Source: Candidatus Heimdallarchaeota archaeon (lineage in GTDB: Archaea; Asgardarchaeota; Heimdallarchaeia; JABLTI01). Taken from it: 6,507 nt of DNA. The stretch spans positions 1 to 6,507 of the forward strand of contig DAOUWQ010000090.1 of NCBI GenBank assembly GCA_030667035.1, written 5' to 3'. Below the pieces are notes generated by a model. It saw nothing but the letters and a program-made list of their open reading frames with translations, was not told the origin of the DNA and ran no database searches. Position numbers and translations under genes: made by a program. Positions 1-5,993 of the stretch are shown piece by piece (position 1 is the stretch's first letter; each line of letters starts with the position of its first letter).

Positions 1-1
1 A

Positions 2-271
2 GATGAAAAGATGAATGGAAAACTACAAACTATTATAGATAAATTACGGGTATTTGCATTTATGGGACAAATAAATTTGTATGACAGAGTAGCTTTTCAA
101 ATTCCCGGCATTTCTCATCAACATCCATTTCAAAAAATTATTGAAGAAGTATTAACTGAAGCGGATTTCTCCCCTTCTTTTTACACAATAAAACTGCATA
201 AGTCCAAATATGTTCCGTTACATGAATTATACAATTATGATAATCAAAAATGGAAAATAACGGATATTTAG
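2..271 (+). CDS. C-terminal part of an unrecognised protein (5' end outside window)
   Basis: The reading frame is open to the left edge (codons GAT GAA AAG precede the first visible ATG at 11), so this is most likely the last 89 codons of a longer gene, not a complete 86-residue protein. Only ten bases precede the ATG, and they show no ribosome-binding site. The visible part is soluble-looking, with no membrane helix. It has a mixed charged/aromatic composition, including an H-Q-H-P stretch (HQHPFQKIIEEVL) and a tyrosine/asparagine-rich tail (ELYNYDNQKWKI). I do not recognise a family and assign no function. A complete small protein starting at 11 remains possible but less likely. Confidence 0.6.
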   Translation, partial: DEKMNGKLQTIIDKLRVFAFMGQINLYDRVAFQIPGISHQHPFQKIIEEVLTEADFSPSFYTIKLHKSKYVPLHELYNYDNQKWKITDI

Positions 272-335
272 ATTTGCAATATTTTTCAATATCGAATCAA
301 TTTCACTTACTTCATTTTAGATTATGGAAGCTGCT

Positions 336-343
336 TTTATATT
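336..343 (+). promoter_or_regulatory. Candidate archaeal TATA box for the TIM-barrel gene
   Basis: TTTATATT matches the archaeal box A consensus TTTATATA at seven of eight positions. Initiation about 25 bases downstream would fall near 365 and give a leader of about 35 bases before the ATG at 402. The leader holds a weak ribosome-binding site, GGTG, at 394-397. The 130-base gap from 272 to 401 shows nothing else clear beyond a weak ATATT/AATAT hairpin just after the upstream stop codon. Confidence 0.4.
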
Positions 344-401
344 GTTAGTCATCTAATAAACCAATACTTAATGGTAAACTATTAATCTCAAGTGGTGTGC
401 T

Positions 402-1265
402 ATGAAAATCGGTTTTGGTTTGGAACCTATTCGAGGGTTGCCTATGGATCTTATTGTTCGTCTTATGAAGATGACACTTATTCAGCATTTTGAATTTAAT
501 TGGCGCATTATTCCAAAAGTGGAGTTAGTTATCAAATCACTCAAAAGATCAACTACAACTTTTCATTTGCCAATTTTTAATAGAGATCGTTTTGATTTCT
601 CCACAAAAAGTGATACTTTCGAGGTTCAAATGCAGGAAGTTACTTCCTTCATCAACAATAGAAACAAGGATATCAATATCTCTTATACTCTTGCTCATTT
701 TCCTGAAGATCCAAATGGTTCTTATGATCTAATGTTTAGCAGGCTCGCCCAGATAGACACTCCAATTGTGCTTGAAAATGTAGTCGGACCAACAGACGAT
801 GAGTTTATGGATTTCTATTTGCAAGCTAAGGATTATTTAGGAAGCCATTTAGCAGGTCATTGTTTAGATATCTCTCATAGATACATCAATAACTGGAAAA
901 CATGGTTAGATCTCCCCAAAGAATTGGAGAAAGATATTGAATATGTTCACATTTCAGATTGCACAAAAACTGAGGATTTACATCTTCCCCTTGGACTTGG
1001 GGAAATGCCCTTTGATGATTTTTTCGATTATCTCAAGAAAATTCGATATAATGGTGTCATTATGCAGGAATTAAAACCAAATGGTGATCAAGCAGAAGAG
1101 ATAATGGCCTCAGGCTTACACTGTGCCAAACCATTTAATAAAATAAAATATCTTCGAATGTTAATTCGTCGTGCAATTCTTCGTCCAATTTTACGAAGAC
1201 GTCAAAAGGATTTCGGAGATTTACTGGATAAAACTGCAGAAGAAATAGGTTTTGATTTCGTATAA
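402..1265 (+). CDS. TIM-barrel metalloenzyme, endonuclease IV / xylose isomerase-like (sugar phosphate isomerase/epimerase superfamily)
   Basis: This 287-residue protein has the strand-end motifs of the AP-endonuclease-2/xylose-isomerase-like TIM barrel, a normal length for the superfamily. Visible candidate metal ligands are H55 (TFHLP), H99 (LAHFPED), E125 (VLENVVG), D156 and H159 (CLDISH), H183 (YVHISD), D192 and H194 (EDLHLPLGLGE) and E223 (MQELKP). E31 lies in an early strand. In order and type these match the nine zinc ligands of endonuclease IV. However, DxxH and DxHLPLGxGE motifs also occur in sugar phosphate isomerases/epimerases, so the reaction is uncertain. After the barrel comes an arginine-rich tail (about residues 246-270, R-R pairs and RRR), which looks like an added amphipathic helix. 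It is cytoplasmic, with no signal peptide. The start at ATG 402 is preceded by GGTG at 394-397. The gene stands alone, 113 bases upstream of the ABC operon and probably with its own promoter. Fold assignment is firm; substrate is unknown. Confidence 0.85.
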   Translation: MKIGFGLEPIRGLPMDLIVRLMKMTLIQHFEFNWRIIPKVELVIKSLKRSTTTFHLPIFNRDRFDFSTKSDTFEVQMQEVTSFINNRNKDINISYTLAHFPEDPNGSYDLMFSRLAQIDTPIVLENVVGPTDDEFMDFYLQAKDYLGSHLAGHCLDISHRYINNWKTWLDLPKELEKDIEYVHISDCTKTEDLHLPLGLGEMPFDDFFDYLKKIRYNGVIMQELKPNGDQAEEIMASGLHCAKPFNKIKYLRMLIRRAILRPILRRRQKDFGDLLDKTAEEIGFDFV

Positions 1266-1336
1266 ATTTGATTTGAAAACGAATATAAACCATTAACCGT
1301 ATTAAATCAGTATCTTAATCTAATGACAAATCAAAT
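1266..1336. repeat. Inverted pair of AAATCAAAT in the ABC operon promoter region
   Basis: ATTTGATTT at 1266-1274 is the reverse complement of AAATCAAAT at 1328-1336. The match extends to ten bases, CAAATCAAAT, when read as 1327-1336 on the plus strand and 1275-1266 on the minus strand. The only other two exact copies I find in the window are at 5496-5504 and 5512-5520, in the other regulated intergenic region. They are possible transcription-factor sites. The motif is AT-rich, so chance cannot be excluded. Confidence 0.4.
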
Positions 1337-1368
1337 GTCGTAAGGATTATAATTTGCTATTATTTCTC

Positions 1369-1373
1369 GGTGA
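1369..1373 (+). promoter_or_regulatory. Ribosome-binding site GGTGA that decides the ATPase start
   Basis: GGTGA is complementary to the conserved 3' end of 16S rRNA and sits five bases before ATG 1379. The GTG at 1370 is in frame and would add three residues (M-K-K), but that GTG lies inside this binding site and has no good site of its own. ATG 1379 is therefore the better start. Confidence 0.7.
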
Positions 1374-1378
1374 AAAAA

Positions 1379-2146
1379 ATGTCAACAGAAAAACAAGCTG
1401 TAGTTGTTAACAATAATTCTGCTGTTATTGTCAAGGTTGAGGATTTACATAAATCATATTTCTTAGGTAAAACTGCAATACCTGCTCTTCGTGGCATCGA
1501 TTTCGAATTGACACGTGGTGAATTTTGTTCTATAATGGGTCCTTCTGGTTGTGGGAAAACTACCTTACTAAATATTATTGGTGGTATAGATCGTCCAGAT
1601 AGGGGTCTTGTTCAATTTGAAGGTGTTGAATTAACTACCTTATCAGATAATGAGCTGGCTGATTTGCGTTTAGATAAAATATCTTTTGTTTTCCAATTTT
1701 ATAATCTCCTTCCTCTTCTTAGTGCCCAAGAAAATGTTGAGGTACCTATGGTCTTCCGCGGTGATTCAAGATCCTCCAGAGAACAAAGAGCCAATGAATT
1801 ATTGGCATTGGTTGGTTTGAAAGGTCGGGAAAATCATCTGCCCACTGAATTATCTGGTGGAGAACAACAGAGAGTATCAATCTCTCGTGCAATGGCTAAT
1901 AATCCTGATTTGATGATTTGTGATGAGCCCTCCGGGGATCTTGATTCTGCTTCTGCAAAGGTGATCTTGAAACTTCTTAATGACTTAAACAAGGATATGG
2001 GTATGACCATTTTGATGGTTACACATGATCGCAGAACAGCAAAAGTGTGTGATCGCATTCTGCATATGTTAGATGGCAAAATCGTTCAAGAAGAAGCTAC
2101 TCCTGGTATCGAGGGTTCCATTTTAGATGATTCGATTGAAGACTAG
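1379..2146 (+). CDS. ABC transporter ATP-binding protein, MacB/LolD type
   Basis: This 255-residue cytoplasmic ATPase powers the permease encoded 11 bases downstream and should act as a dimer. All nucleotide-binding motifs are intact: Walker A GPSGCGKT (residues 54-61), Q-loop Q106 (FVFQFYNLLP), signature LSGGEQQR (158-165), Walker B LMICDEP (178-184) with catalytic E183, D-loop SGDLD (185-189) and switch histidine H216 (VTHD). The FQFYNLLP, LSGGEQQR and EPSGDLDS wording is typical of the MacB/LolD/FtsE branch that pairs with FtsX-fold permeases, rather than importers. The MacB family (type VII ABC) uses ATP in the cytoplasm to drive lipoprotein or peptide extraction, efflux, or signalling across the membrane. 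A short low-complexity N-terminus (about 17 residues) and an acidic C-terminal tail (about 20 residues) flank the domain. ATG 1379 is chosen because GGTGA lies five bases upstream. Substrate is not evident. Confidence 0.93.
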   Translation: MSTEKQAVVVNNNSAVIVKVEDLHKSYFLGKTAIPALRGIDFELTRGEFCSIMGPSGCGKTTLLNIIGGIDRPDRGLVQFEGVELTTLSDNELADLRLDKISFVFQFYNLLPLLSAQENVEVPMVFRGDSRSSREQRANELLALVGLKGRENHLPTELSGGEQQRVSISRAMANNPDLMICDEPSGDLDSASAKVILKLLNDLNKDMGMTILMVTHDRRTAKVCDRILHMLDGKIVQEEATPGIEGSILDDSIED

Positions 2147-2157
2147 AGGGAAACTAG

Positions 2158-4899
2158 ATGGTGAAATTTCTTTCGTATCCAAAATATGCACTCAAATCAA
2201 TTCGTGCAAAAAAGTTCCGATTTTTCCTTGGAGTACTAGCGTTAGCTATTGCTATCGGAATGTTTGGCGTTTCTAATGTCATAATTGATGCGATATCTTT
2301 ATCTTATCTTCCTAGAATTTCAGAACAAACTGGTCAGGTTGACATTCGCGTAGAAAACTACAATATTACTGACATTCCACCTATTTATGATTATGAATCC
2401 TTGATTGATTCAATAAATAATCTTTCTGAAGTTGCTGGAGCTGCGCCACGTTATGAATTGCCTGGTGCTCGTTTTCAAGGTGCGAACAAGAATTTTACTG
2501 TGACTTTCTTAGGCATTGATCCTGTACGCGAGAAAGCGATAGGTTTTGGTGATCTTGAATTATCTTCTCCTGCTGATCTTGGTGTACTACCAGTTAACCA
2601 TTGTTGGGTTCGAAAGGAGCTTGCTCAAGCCTTAGAATTGGAAATTGGTGGACAATATATAATTGAAATTAGTTTTACTAATATTAACCTTACATTGGAT
2701 GCTACTTTTGTTAACAAGGATATGTTACCTTCTTCCAAAGAAAATATGATTCTGGTTAATATTGAAACATTAGAACCTTTCATTGGTGGTCCTGGTATTG
2801 CTACTGAAGTAGTGGCTCAATTTACCAATAGAGATGAAATTTATGATATCAATAGACCAGAGGAAACTATCGCACAAGCAAAAACGATTGGAGTGCTTGT
2901 TCAAGATGCGATTGGAACTGGTTATCAAGTATATTTACCCATAGCAAGTGCTCTAGAAAATAGAGGAACTGGGTTAGTTTTTCTCCGCATTTTATTCAAT
3001 TCCCTTGCTGCTTTAAGTTTGCTTGTAAGTGGTTTTCTAATTTTCTCTTTAATGACAGTCAGTGTTGAAGAAAAGACTCGAGAATTTGCTTTGTACAGAA
3101 CTATCGGTGCAAAAAGAAGACAAATCTTCATCTTGGTTCTTTTTGAAGCAAGTTTTACTTGTTTATCGGGATCTGTAATTGGTATTGGTTTCAGCTATTT
3201 AATTGCCTATTTTGTGAAGATGTTTCTCCAAAGCAGTGGAATCGATATAGCTTTTACTCTCTCACCAATAATGGTGCTTTATTCCGTTCTTTTAGGAGTT
3301 GGAGTGGCGATAATTGCATCTCTTTTCCCTGCTTTGCGAGCAATGAGAAAGAGCATTATTAGTGGCTTAAATCCCTTAAAAGCAGATGAGCCTGATTTAA
3401 AACTTGTAAGAGATCGAGGTCCTAACAAAACATTGTTTTTGGTTGGATTTTCAATATCAATTGCTTCTGGGTTAATATTCTTATTAATCCCAATTATGAC
3501 TGTTTCTTCTTCAGATACTTTGTTTTTCACCATTCTCTTAATGTTGTTCTTTGGATTTGGTTTTGGTCTTTCTCTAATAATCGTTGGAGTAGTTGAACCA
3601 TTAGTTGAAAACTTGTTCTTATTTATCATCAAACCTATTTTCAAAAAGACGAACAAAATCGTTCATATGTTTCTAAAACGAAATCGAAGAAGAAATGCGA
3701 TAACTGCGATGATGTTTATCGTTTCCTTTGGAACTACAATGGTTATTTCCACTACCTTTCTAGTTCAAGATCAAGGTTTGATTGAGAACATCGGTACAAT
3801 AACAGGTTCTGATATCACTCTGTTCGATTCAACCTATGATATTAATGGTTCAGAAATAATGGATGAAATAGTTGAAGAATTTGATGATGTGATTTCTGGT
3901 TCATTTAGTACTTTGCCAATTAGTTCTGTATTGACTGGTTTATGGAGTGTTGCTGGAGATCAGATATTCTTTGAATCATATGGTGTTAGTGTGTTGGGCG
4001 TACCATCCAATTTTATTGAACCCCTTTATGATGATTTGATAGTTTATTCTGAGGGAACTGATGCAATGTTTGATGATTTGCAAGGAAATAATACTGTAAT
4101 AATCAGCACTGCTTTGGCTAAAGAATTAGAACTAGGTATTGGAGATACACTGCGACTCAAACTTTTAACTCTGAATCCTGTGCTGATTGAATTAGGATAT
4201 ACTCACGATGTATTTTTGGACATTGTTGGTGTAGCATCAAAATTACCCGGAATGTCTGGTATCCATGAACAAGAACGTTTTGCCTCTGGTTCCACTATTC
4301 TTATTGGTGAAGATACTTGGTCGTATTTAACCGACTTGGATTTCCAAGATAGTGCTTATAGGATTTTCTTAGAAACTTCTTCACACGAAGCAGCAGAAAC
4401 AGTTGGCATAGAATTGCGACGACGATATGAAAGCAATGCCTTGTTCGTGCTTATCGAAAAAGAATTGGTTGACAGAATATCTGAAGACAATCAAACAAGG
4501 GTAGTACTGGTAAATGTTATGATGGTCTTCACAATAGTAATTGCATTGTTTGGAGTCTTTGCTTCAACATATAGCAATGTCGCAGAATCACATAAAACCA
4601 TAGGGATTTTGAAAGCAATTGGTTTGAAGAATCGTGATGTAGATGGGATATTTATTCTGGAATCAACAATTCTCACCATAAGTTCTTGCCTTTTAGGAGG
4701 ACTAATGGGTTACTTCCTTGGTTATTATCTTTACTTGATAGATGCCATTGAACAAGAATGGAACATTCCCTTGGTTGCTCCACCATTGATAAGCATTCTT
4801 TCATTTGTTTTTGCTATAGTACTGGCTGGACTTGGTGCATTTATTGCTACTCGAGTTATTTCAAGAAAGTCCGCTAGCGAATTAATTAGAGTTGAGTAA
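2158..4899 (+). CDS. ABC transporter permease with two FtsX domains (MacB/LolCE-like, ten membrane helices)
   Basis: This 913-residue membrane partner of the upstream ATPase appears to hold ten helices, near residues 20-44, 274-301, 325-353, 369-392, 425-447, 455-478, 513-535, 782-805, 830-858 and 876-900. The layout is two FtsX units (helix, large ectodomain, three helices) joined by a two-helix linker. The extracytoplasmic domains span about 45-273 and 536-781, each near 230-245 residues and resembling the MacB periplasmic core. The cytoplasmic coupling motif typical of FtsX permeases occurs twice: TREFALYRTIGAKRRQIF (307-324) and SHKTIGILKAIGLKNRD (811-827). The protein is thus a LolC/LolE-like pair in one chain and probably works with an ATPase dimer. 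No lipobox is seen, and the N-terminus is cytoplasmic with a basic stretch (RAKKFR) before helix 1. AGAGGG at 2145-2150, overlapping the ATPase stop codon, is the ribosome-binding site, so the genes are translationally linked in one operon. Cargo is unknown. Confidence 0.9.
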   Translation: MVKFLSYPKYALKSIRAKKFRFFLGVLALAIAIGMFGVSNVIIDAISLSYLPRISEQTGQVDIRVENYNITDIPPIYDYESLIDSINNLSEVAGAAPRYELPGARFQGANKNFTVTFLGIDPVREKAIGFGDLELSSPADLGVLPVNHCWVRKELAQALELEIGGQYIIEISFTNINLTLDATFVNKDMLPSSKENMILVNIETLEPFIGGPGIATEVVAQFTNRDEIYDINRPEETIAQAKTIGVLVQDAIGTGYQVYLPIASALENRGTGLVFLRILFNSLAALSLLVSGFLIFSLMTVSVEEKTREFALYRTIGAKRRQIFILVLFEASFTCLSGSVIGIGFSYLIAYFVKMFLQSSGIDIAFTLSPIMVLYSVLLGVGVAIIASLFPALRAMRKSIISGLNPLKADEPDLKLVRDRGPNKTLFLVGFSISIASGLIFLLIPIMTVSSSDTLFFTILLMLFFGFGFGLSLIIVGVVEPLVENLFLFIIKPIFKKTNKIVHMFLKRNRRRNAITAMMFIVSFGTTMVISTTFLVQDQGLIENIGTITGSDITLFDSTYDINGSEIMDEIVEEFDDVISGSFSTLPISSVLTGLWSVAGDQIFFESYGVSVLGVPSNFIEPLYDDLIVYSEGTDAMFDDLQGNNTVIISTALAKELELGIGDTLRLKLLTLNPVLIELGYTHDVFLDIVGVASKLPGMSGIHEQERFASGSTILIGEDTWSYLTDLDFQDSAYRIFLETSSHEAAETVGIELRRRYESNALFVLIEKELVDRISEDNQTRVVLVNVMMVFTIVIALFGVFASTYSNVAESHKTIGILKAIGLKNRDVDGIFILESTILTISSCLLGGLMGYFLGYYLYLIDAIEQEWNIPLVAPPLISILSFVFAIVLAGLGAFIATRVISRKSASELIRVE

Positions 4900-4930
4900 G
4901 GAAATCCCTACTCATTTTCTTTTTTATTTT
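4893..4930 (+). terminator. Hairpin plus T-tract terminator of the ABC operon
   Basis: TGAGTA (4893-4898) pairs with TACTCA (4909-4914). An A/C mismatch and a GG/CC pair extend the stem around an AAAT loop. The stem contains the permease stop codon TAA (4897-4899) and is followed directly by TTTTCTTTTTTATTTT (4915-4930). Archaeal termination needs mainly the U-rich stretch, so the hairpin is extra support. The region also separates the operon from the convergent marR gene, whose stop codon is at 4979. Confidence 0.75.
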
Positions 4931-4978
4931 CCAATTGTTTATGAAGTCATTATTATTATATTAGGATACAATAATTCT

Positions 4979-5404
4979 TTACGAAAAAATTTCTAACAAT
5001 TCTTCTAATCCCTTTCTCAAAATACTGATTTCATTATTAGTGAATTTATCCACTAACATATTTGCTGGAACTTCACTGATTTTATTATGATATTGATATA
5101 CTTCTTCGCCCAATTTTGTCAACCTTAGAGTAACTACTCGTCTGTCATCGTGTGACAAATCTCTTTCAACAAGATTTAGATCATTCACTAATTTATCCAT
5201 TTGTCTTGTTGCTGTGCTAGGTTTGATATTCAAATAAGCAATAATCTCTTTCATAGTACTTCGACGTTTATAACCAATATAATTCACAATGAATATTAAT
5301 CGACCTATTTTCATTTCTTGAAATGTAAAATCAACTATTTGACTTGTTAATTTCATAGCAACCATAGTGAAAATTTGGATAATATCTTGTTCTTTATTTG
5401 ACAC
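4979..5404 (-). CDS. MarR-family winged-helix transcriptional regulator
   Basis: This 141-residue protein has normal MarR length. Helical dimerisation segments sit at both ends and a winged helix-turn-helix in the middle. TMKEIIAYLNIKPSTATRQM (residues 50-69) covers the helix-turn-helix and the start of the recognition helix. The wing follows at about 81-96 with the hallmark DDRR (86-89), then RLTKLGEEV leading into the C-terminal helix. MarR proteins are usually dimeric, ligand-responsive repressors that bind palindromes in their own promoter and next to efflux genes. It lies convergent with the ABC operon and divergent from the four-helix membrane gene, with which it shares a promoter region. 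GTG 5404 is preferred over the in-frame GTG 5413 because the latter lies inside the probable ribosome-binding site GGGTG. No ligand-sensing cysteine pattern is visible. Family assignment is firm; effector and targets are inferred. Confidence 0.9.
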   Translation of the reverse strand: MSNKEQDIIQIFTMVAMKLTSQIVDFTFQEMKIGRLIFIVNYIGYKRRSTMKEIIAYLNIKPSTATRQMDKLVNDLNLVERDLSHDDRRVVTLRLTKLGEEVYQYHNKISEVPANMLVDKFTNNEISILRKGLEELLEIFS

Positions 5405-5410
5405 TAATAA

Positions 5411-5415
5411 CACCC
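5411..5415 (-). promoter_or_regulatory. Ribosome-binding site GGGTG that decides the marR-type start
   Basis: On the minus strand GGGTG (5415 to 5411) is followed by six bases and then GTG at 5404-5402. The in-frame GTG at 5413-5411 is part of this site and would add only three residues (M-L-L). The arrangement mirrors that at the ABC ATPase gene, which supports GTG 5404 as the start. No ATG start is available until residue 15 of the shorter form. Confidence 0.55.
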
Positions 5416-5454
5416 GATTTAATTCATTTTTTCAAATATTGATTATCAGAAACA

Positions 5455-5462
5455 TTTATATA
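5455..5462. promoter_or_regulatory. TATA box between the divergent regulator and membrane-protein genes
   Basis: TTTATATA on the plus strand is a perfect match to the archaeal box A consensus, with a purine-rich stretch upstream (AGAAAC) that could be a BRE. Plus-strand initiation near 5483 would give a leader of about 49 bases before 5532. Read on the minus strand, the same bases (TATATAAA, preceded by an A-run) could start the regulator gene near 5433, leaving about 29 bases before GTG 5404. TTATTATAATT (5468-5478) is a second plus-strand candidate. Which strand or box is used cannot be decided from sequence. Confidence 0.5.
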
Positions 5463-5477
5463 CTTTTTTATTATAAT

Positions 5478-5491
5478 TAAGGATAATACTT
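5478..5491. promoter_or_regulatory. Candidate MarR operator (imperfect palindrome)
   Basis: AAGGATAATACTT (5479-5491) is a 13-base palindrome with five of six pairs matching around a central A. It covers the predicted plus-strand start site near 5483, where a bound repressor would block transcription. TAAGGATAATACTT (5478-5491) matches 12 of 14 bases with 1341-1354 in the ABC operon promoter. This is inference from position and similarity; AT-rich DNA yields such matches by chance. Confidence 0.35.
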
Positions 5492-5495
5492 GCAA

Positions 5496-5520
5496 AAATC
5501 AAATATTAAATAAATCAAAT
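5496..5520 (+). repeat. Tandem pair of AAATCAAAT before the four-helix membrane gene
   Basis: Two exact AAATCAAAT copies, at 5496-5504 and 5512-5520, are spaced 16 bases start to start, about one and a half helical turns. The other two copies in the window lie in the ABC operon promoter region. They sit in the predicted leader of the membrane-protein gene and end 11 bases before its ATG, so they could also act at the RNA level. Confidence 0.4.
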
Positions 5521-5531
5521 GAACGGTTATT

Positions 5532-5993
5532 ATGATGAAAAAGACGATTAACTGGAAAATGGTAATTATCCAATGTGGTTTTTGGGCGGGAGCAATACTT
5601 GATTTACTATCCGCAATTGCTTCGCTGATTTACATGCTTTCACCAAATGAAACATTCATTAATACTATGTTCGGATGGCCTCCAATTAGTGAGATGTCTT
5701 ACCTGATTTTCATTACAGAATGTGCTTTGATGTTTGGATGGACTGCTTTATTGATTTGGGGTGCTCAAAAACCTATACAAAGACGAAACGTTTTGTTACT
5801 TACCATTGTCCCTGTTGTATCAATGATTATAATATTCAACATTATCGCTATGATTCAAGGTAATATATATTGGTCAATTGCTAGAATTCTCCCACCAGCT
5901 TTAGTATCGATTCTTATAATAATCGCATATATTTTAGCTTGTTCAATAGCAAAACGAGAAAAAGTTTCAGGAGAAGAAACTACTAATGCGTAG
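5532..5993 (+). CDS. Small four-helix integral membrane protein, conserved hypothetical
   Basis: This 153-residue protein has four predicted membrane helices near residues 11-35, 54-77, 86-109 and 115-138. Basic residues cluster in the 79-85 loop (KPIQRR) and the tail (KREK). The words GFWAGAILD, MFGWTALLIWGAQKP and RRNVLLLTIVPVV resemble, from memory, a scattered family of small uncharacterised membrane proteins, but I can name no family and assign no reaction. There is no signal peptide beyond helix 1 and no obvious catalytic motif. The gene is divergent from the MarR regulator, which commonly controls such a neighbour. Two start codons adjoin (ATG 5532 and 5535); the weak site CGGTTA (5524-5529) spaces better to 5535, so the protein may begin one residue later. 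The gene ends in a hairpin terminator and appears monocistronic. Confidence 0.8.
   Translation: MMKKTINWKMVIIQCGFWAGAILDLLSAIASLIYMLSPNETFINTMFGWPPISEMSYLIFITECALMFGWTALLIWGAQKPIQRRNVLLLTIVPVVSMIIIFNIIAMIQGNIYWSIARILPPALVSILIIIAYILACSIAKREKVSGEETTNA

Larger units (their letters stand above)
1266..1378 (+). promoter_or_regulatory. Promoter/operator region of the ABC transporter operon
   Basis: This gap holds several control-like elements. AATATAAA at 1282-1289 is a possible TATA box; initiation near 1311 would leave a leader of about 68 bases. ATTATAAT at 1346-1353 is an alternative TATA box, but it would start transcription almost at the ATG and leave the ribosome-binding site unused. An imperfect 15-base palindrome, GACAAATCAAATGTC, lies at 1325-1339 (GACA/TGTC arms). 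TAAGGATTATAATT at 1341-1354 matches 12 of 14 bases with TAAGGATAATACTT, found between the marR and membrane-protein genes. I infer a repressor-controlled promoter; the exact start site cannot be read from sequence. Confidence 0.45.

Noticed and set aside
279..292. Small hairpin ATATT/AATAT after the first gene
   Set aside because: All A-T pairs, no immediate T-tract, expected by chance in AT-rich DNA; mentioned only as a weak possibility.
827..836. TAAGGATTAT, resembling the proposed operator, inside the TIM-barrel gene
   Set aside because: It lies in coding sequence encoding K-D-Y; treated as a chance match and as a caution against over-reading the promoter motif.
1257..1283. Possible terminator hairpin after the TIM-barrel gene (TTCGT/ACGAA)
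   Set aside because: Only five base pairs with a 17-base loop and no T-run behind it.
1834..2079. Minus-strand open frame inside the ABC ATPase gene
   Set aside because: It is antisense to the signature and Walker B coding region, and its composition follows the opposite strand.
3279..3656. Open frame of 125 codons on the minus strand inside the permease gene
   Set aside because: It is antisense to a well-supported double-FtsX permease, has low-complexity K/N/P-rich composition typical of shadow frames, and has no ribosome-binding site or family motif.
5432..5507. Direct repeat TCAAATATT at 5432-5440 and 5499-5507
   Set aside because: Nine AT-rich bases that partly overlap the better-supported AAATCAAAT word; not convincing as an independent element.
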